Shown here piece after piece: positions 60,259 through 64,000 of a DNA stretch of 64,000 bases. Position 1 is the first letter of the stretch; each line of letters opens with the position of its first letter. The translations under genes and the position numbers were made by a program. Below the pieces are notes generated by a model, which saw only the letters and a list, made by a program, of their open reading frames with translations, did no database searches and had not been told where the DNA came from. The stretch is taken from assembly GCA_016208485.1 (NCBI GenBank), contig JACQXY010000060.1:44261-108260 (forward strand), written 5' to 3'. Origin of the DNA: Acidobacteriota bacterium (GTDB lineage: Bacteria; Actinomycetota; AC-67).

Positions 60259-60353
60259 GCCGCGCACCCACGGTTGCGGGAGTAGAAGCCCGCGTCGTCC
60301 CAGTAGGCCGCCCCGCTCCCGGTGTCCGACAGCGTCCGGAGGATGACTCGCGC
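60255..60353 (-). pseudogene. Truncated copy of the subtilase C-terminus
   Basis: Reads ARVILRTLSDTGSGAAYWDD AGFYSRNRGCAA and stop; the protease ends ARIVLRTYSSTGTGAAYWDD AGFYAVKAP. It lacks any start and most of the domain. Interpreted as the junction of a duplication that carried the protease 3' end plus a membrane gene. Confidence 0.85.
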
Positions 60354-60982
60354 GGTGGCATCTGGCATCCGACTACCCGAACGATGTCAAGCTCACCCCG
60401 CGCGAGATGAGGACCGCGGCCGCCACCGTCGCGCCCGCGAAAGCGATCATCGCCACGGCAGCCGGAGCATAGCGGCGGGCTCGGAGTGAAGACACCGACC
60501 ACCAGAGCAAGCCTGCGGCGAGCGCGGCGCTCTGGATGCCGAGCGCGAGCAGCGGCCAGAGGATGTCCTTACCGCCCAGGTGCCCGCCGACGGATACCCC
60601 GGAGTGAGCCGGAGCCCACGGCATGGCGGCGGGCAGCGTGCTCGCGTACAGGGCCGCGCCGAGGGCCGGAAGGCTCCATGTCGCGATGACGGCGCGCACC
60701 CAAGCCGGACCCTTGGCGGCTATGACGCCCAGCGCCGCGCAGAGGAGGGCCGCAACGCCTGCGAACAGGCCGGCGCCCCGCCATCGCAGCAGCATGCCCG
60801 ACTGGGACATGATCCCAATCGCCGTGCGGTATACCAAACCTCCCCGGCCCCACCACCACAGGATCCCCGCCGCGCCCATCGTGGCTCCCCCGGCGACCCC
60901 GAGCGCCACAGCGGCCGTCGCGGCCAGACGCTTCACGCGCTCTCGCTCCAAGCGAACCTCCGACTCGCTACGGCGCCTTCAC
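60354..60982. repeat. Duplicated membrane-gene unit, copy 2
   Basis: Partner of 58984-59609; contains paralogue C and the true last codons of the protease. Confidence 0.9.
60373..60951 (-). CDS. Polytopic membrane protein, paralogue C
   Basis: 192 residues, about five membrane helices, nearly identical to paralogue A. TTG start 5 nt after GGAGG. It begins 16 bp after the protease stop, so the two are almost certainly co-transcribed. Possible roles (export partner, anchoring, protection from the protease) are inference from position only. Confidence 0.84.
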   Translation of the reverse strand: MERERVKRLAATAAVALGVAGGATMGAAGILWWWGRGGLVYRTAIGIMSQSGMLLRWRGAGLFAGVAALLCAALGVIAAKGPAWVRAVIATWSLPALGAALYASTLPAAMPWAPAHSGVSVGGHLGGKDILWPLLALGIQSAALAAGLLWWSVSSLRARRYAPAAVAMIAFAGATVAAAVLISRGVSLTSFG

Positions 60983-63900
60983 CGCGTAGAACCCCGCGTC
61001 GTCCCAGTAGGCGGCGCCGGTGCCGGTAGAGGAGTACGTGCGAAGAACGATCCGCGCCACGACCGCTCCGGCCGGGGCGACGGTGGCGAACCGCCACCTC
61101 GTCCAGGTGGTCCCGACGCCGTCCTGGTCGCCCGTCCGCGCGTAGGACTTGATGCGCTTGCCGTGGGTATCGTAGAAGGACACAAGGATCCGCATCCGGT
61201 CGGGGTTCGGCTGTCCCGCTGCGTGCACGCGAGCACGAACCACCACGGAGTAGGTCCAGCCATTCTCAACCTGCACGTTCTGGTAGATGTCGTGGTAGCC
61301 GCCACCCGTGCATTGCACCGCGAGGCTGTACCGCCCGTCATAGGTGTAGTTCGCCGTGCTCCGGTACTCGTGGGGGCTGCCACACGTCCCGGCCCTGTTC
61401 CAGCGGAACGGCATGTCCGGGTCCTGAGGCCAGAGTTCGAAGACGCCGTTCGTGAGCGTCGAGCGCATAGCCCGGTAGGCGTTCACCCTGCCCTTGCAGG
61501 GGGAGGGGCACTCACCCGGCATCGGCGTGGACGACCCCCGGATCGTGTTGTGCGCAACGTCGTGGGGGACGCCCATCGCCCCCAACAGCTGGCCGACTCC
61601 CGCAACATGGGGCGCGGCAAGGCTTGTCCCCCACCACCCATCCAGATCGTACTTCGCGTTTCCGTCATCGCTCACCGAACTCACGGCGGATCCGGGCGCC
61701 GCAACATCAACGTTGTCGTCGATGAAGGCTTGGGAGTACTTCTTCCCGCTGCGATCGCCCGCTGTCGTGACGAGTGCGTATGGGCACCGGCCCGGCCAGA
61801 AGGACACTGCCCCGGCGGGGTTGCCGGTCTGCTCCTCGGCGTAGATGACGACGGTCACGATGCCCTTCCGCCAGGCCGCCGCGATCGCGTCGCACTCGCC
61901 GGGGTCTTCGGTGGTGGAGAAATAGGAGATGTTGATGACCTTGGCGCCCAAGGCGACGGCCTTCTTGATTGGATCTGTTCGGCCTCCGTGGAATCCGCAG
62001 CTCCCATCAAAGACCCGCACAACGATCAGGCCCCCGTGGTAGTCGACCCCGGCCAGCCCCTTGCTGTTGTCCGTCTGGGCGTTGATGCCCGCGACCGCGG
62101 TGCCGTGGCCTCCTGCGCACCCGGTCTCTGAGACGCTTCCCTGCCCGAGGAAGTCGTAGCTCGCCTTCACCTTGCCGGCGAAGTCCTCGTGCGCGGTCTT
62201 GATCCCGCTGTCGATGACCGCAAGGTCCACCGGCGTCGCGCCCCGCCCGCCGTCGATCGGACGATAGGGCTCCGCGCCGTAAGTGGCGAAGGGCCAAGCC
62301 TTGTACATGTAGATCCCCTGCGGGCCGAACAGATTCCACTGGTTGGTCTTGTTGGCGTAGGGATCGTTCGGCGAACCCGCCGGCATGGTCACCCCGGTGA
62401 GCTGCGCGTCCTCGACACGGGCATCGGCGGCGTACTCTTGAACCAACGGCTTCTCCTGACCGGCGGGAACGTTCACGTAGAAATCGCGGTCCAGTCCGAC
62501 CTCCACCTCGATCGAGTCGAAGGGAGGAGTCGCGGCCCTCTGAACGTCGGCGGCCGAGCCCCCGTGGTCGGCCACCACTTGGTAGATGTCCTCCCCCGGC
62601 CGGACCTTGACCGTGATGCTGCCCGGTGAGAACTCGGTGACGCTCGTGTCGCCGCTCGGCGGGCCTACGTGGGGTTCCTTCTCCGGGTCGTCGTCCGGCC
62701 AGGGTAGGCCGGGCACGATGATGTCGTCGGGAACCGCCTCATAGGTGAGAGGGACCGTCGCGTCCTCATCCAGAGGGGAGGGCACCTCCGGGCTGGGCAC
62801 TGGATCGGGGTCGCCTCCGGAAGGGCCCCCACACGCGCCTGGGTCGGGGACGGCCGAGGTGTCGTAGCACAGGGGGGGCACATTCACCGGAGGCATCCGG
62901 AGCGTGGCGACCGAACCCCGTTCCGCTTCGGGGGGGACCGGAACCGTGACGTCGCCGACGAGAGCGTCAGAGGGCTCGAACGGCAACCTGGCCGCGAAGA
63001 GATAGACGTCGTCGAAGGAGATGACGTCTCCCCAACTCGCCGACGGCACGTTCGCCGGGGTCGACGCCTCCCCTCCGGCCACGGTCCGCCACTCGACCGA
63101 GGCCGATGTCAGAGGCACCGGTCGCCGGAACTCACCGCTGCCCGGGTGCGCCGTTGAGCTGAGAGTCACTCCGTGAGCCCCAACAGCGACTCGCACGTCT
63201 CTGAAGGTCACCGTGCAACCCGCCAGGCACTCGGTGAGGCTCGGAACCTGGCCGGTCACGTCCGGGACGGAGGCGAGCAGGTCCTCTTGGAGCACGCGCA
63301 CAACCCGGAAGCCGGCGGAGCCCTCAGCCGTGTTGCCGACCGCGTCTGTCGCCGTCACATCGGCCACATCGTCCGCGTCCACGGACAGATTCCAGGTCGG
63401 GCTCCCGGCCGCGCGCCCGCCCGCGTAGCTCGCAGAAACCCCCGTCCCATCGATCTTCATCGCCACCGAGCCGCTCGCAACGCCGGTCGGGTCGGAGACC
63501 GCGACCGAGACCTGCGGCCGCTTCCACAGGGTGTTTCCGCCGTCGGCGGGAACCCATCCTGAGAAGACCGGCCCCACGGTGTCCACGACCAGTGTGAGAG
63601 GGGACGCCGTCTGGACGTTCGCCCAATCGTCGGTCGCGGAGAGGACCGCCGCGTAGGATCCGTCCGCGACGACCGCGCCCGAGGAGTCCCGGCCGTCCCA
63701 GGTCGCCTCGACGGGGCTCGCGGGTCCCGAGAAGGATCTCACGACCGTGCTCGCCTCGCTCTTCACCTCAAGCGCCCACGCGGCGGGCGACTCGTCGGCG
63801 AGGTTCGCTTCGATCGTCGTGTCATCCTTCACCCCGTCGGAGTTCGGGCTGAAGGCGGGGGGAACTGCCGCAAGGCCCGAGATCACCGGCGCCCAGATGT

Positions 63901-64000
63901 CGCCGAGCACAAGGTCCAAGCGAAGAGCCGATCCCGCGACCCGCCCGGTCGTCATGGTCCCAAGAGCCGCGCGCGAATCAAGGATGTTGCCGGCAGGGGA
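60968..64000 (-). CDS. Large secreted subtilisin-like (S8) protease, 5' end outside the window
   Basis: At least 1,010 residues; the reading frame runs open to the window edge, so the N-terminus is missing. In order: a FlgD-like Ig domain (FSPNSDGVKDDTTIEANL...WDGRDSSGAVVADGSY), a second Ig-type domain (VDTVGPVFSGWVP), a cysteine-bearing beta region, an acidic Pro-rich linker, and the S8 domain with catalytic Asp in DLAVIDSGIK (near 62,205), His in GGHGTAVAG (near 62,100) and Ser in GTSLAAPHVAG (near 61,620). A C-terminal carbohydrate-binding-like beta domain ends in YWDDAGFYAVKAP. All triad residues are present, so it should be active. Followed within 16 bp by membrane paralogue C. Confidence 0.92.
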   Translation of the reverse strand, partial: SPAGNILDSRAALGTMTTGRVAGSALRLDLVLGDIWAPVISGLAAVPPAFSPNSDGVKDDTTIEANLADESPAAWALEVKSEASTVVRSFSGPASPVEATWDGRDSSGAVVADGSYAAVLSATDDWANVQTASPLTLVVDTVGPVFSGWVPADGGNTLWKRPQVSVAVSDPTGVASGSVAMKIDGTGVSASYAGGRAAGSPTWNLSVDADDVADVTATDAVGNTAEGSAGFRVVRVLQEDLLASVPDVTGQVPSLTECLAGCTVTFRDVRVAVGAHGVTLSSTAHPGSGEFRRPVPLTSASVEWRTVAGGEASTPANVPSASWGDVISFDDVYLFAARLPFEPSDALVGDVTVPVPPEAERGSVATLRMPPVNVPPLCYDTSAVPDPGACGGPSGGDPDPVPSPEVPSPLDEDATVPLTYEAVPDDIIVPGLPWPDDDPEKEPHVGPPSGDTSVTEFSPGSITVKVRPGEDIYQVVADHGGSAADVQRAATPPFDSIEVEVGLDRDFYVNVPAGQEKPLVQEYAADARVEDAQLTGVTMPAGSPNDPYANKTNQWNLFGPQGIYMYKAWPFATYGAEPYRPIDGGRGATPVDLAVIDSGIKTAHEDFAGKVKASYDFLGQGSVSETGCAGGHGTAVAGINAQTDNSKGLAGVDYHGGLIVVRVFDGSCGFHGGRTDPIKKAVALGAKVINISYFSTTEDPGECDAIAAAWRKGIVTVVIYAEEQTGNPAGAVSFWPGRCPYALVTTAGDRSGKKYSQAFIDDNVDVAAPGSAVSSVSDDGNAKYDLDGWWGTSLAAPHVAGVGQLLGAMGVPHDVAHNTIRGSSTPMPGECPSPCKGRVNAYRAMRSTLTNGVFELWPQDPDMPFRWNRAGTCGSPHEYRSTANYTYDGRYSLAVQCTGGGYHDIYQNVQVENGWTYSVVVRARVHAAGQPNPDRMRILVSFYDTHGKRIKSYARTGDQDGVGTTWTRWRFATVAPAGAVVARIVLRTYSSTGTGAAYWDDAGFYAVKAP

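Overview
This 64 kb window is high-GC chromosomal DNA (roughly 70% G+C by eye) that looks like core housekeeping sequence from an actinobacterial lineage, probably an uncultured or deep-branching one. The actinobacterial signs are the block yebC-pdxT-pdxS ... pimA-patA-PIP synthase homologue ... HIT-thrS, which is the phosphatidylinositol-mannoside (PIM) gene order, LexA boxes of the CGAAC-N4-GTTCG type, a class II ribonucleotide reductase with nrdR, and promoters that start transcription close to or at a GTG start codon. RNase Y plus SpoVS beside recA/miaB, and an archaeal/eukaryotic-type ProS, are not what well-known actinomycetes such as Streptomyces or Mycobacterium carry. I therefore place it only at phylum level.

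Layout. 1-12 kb (mostly minus strand): vitamin B6 synthase (pdxST), HtpX/LemA, the PIM lipid cluster with a degenerate PIP synthase, an EF-G paralogue on the plus strand, HIT, thrS and a secreted metalloprotease. 11.9-12.5 kb: four tRNAs (Gly, Cys, Val-GAC, Val-CAC). 12.5-18.9 kb: dut, nrdJ (interrupted by two inteins) and nrdR with a paired NrdR-box site. 18.9-20 kb: a divergent SOS pair, a LysM protein and lexA, sharing three LexA boxes. 20-31.6 kb: one long minus-strand run hflX-dapL-dapF-miaA-miaB-spoVS-rny-recX-recA-thpR-cinA, with recA under its own LexA-box promoter. 31.6-43.4 kb: pgsA, rodZ-like, ftsK, dapA, a two-domain ThyX, dapB, an M16 peptidase, pnp and rpsO. 43.5-45.7 kb: a small accessory island with an ECF sigma factor, a membrane anti-sigma candidate and a divergent secreted acidic-repeat protein. 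45.7-53.1 kb: ribF-truB-nrnA-rbfA-ylxP-infB-ylxR-nusA-rimP, read from rimP, with a terminator hairpin in the leader. 53.2-64 kb: a more accessory secretome region with a secreted stalk-like protein, a secreted GH94-like enzyme, proS, three tandem paralogous membrane proteins and a very large subtilisin-like protease cut by the window edge.

How it fits together. The lysine/peptidoglycan diaminopimelate genes (dapA, dapB, dapF and a DapL-type aminotransferase) are all here, which suggests the one-step aminotransferase route. dNTP supply (nrdJ, dut, thyX) and SOS functions (lexA, recA, recX, LysM inhibitor candidate) are also clustered. Many genes overlap by 4 bp (GTGA/ATGA/TTGA), so translational coupling is pervasive. 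The most interesting observations are the PIP synthase homologue without its first catalytic aspartates, the tandem ThyX with the signature motif split between its halves, the double-intein RNR with non-histidine penultimate residues, the sigma/anti-sigma/secreted-repeat triad, the attenuator-like leader of rimP-nusA-infB, and the subtilase plus duplicated membrane-protein array with left-over protease 3' ends.
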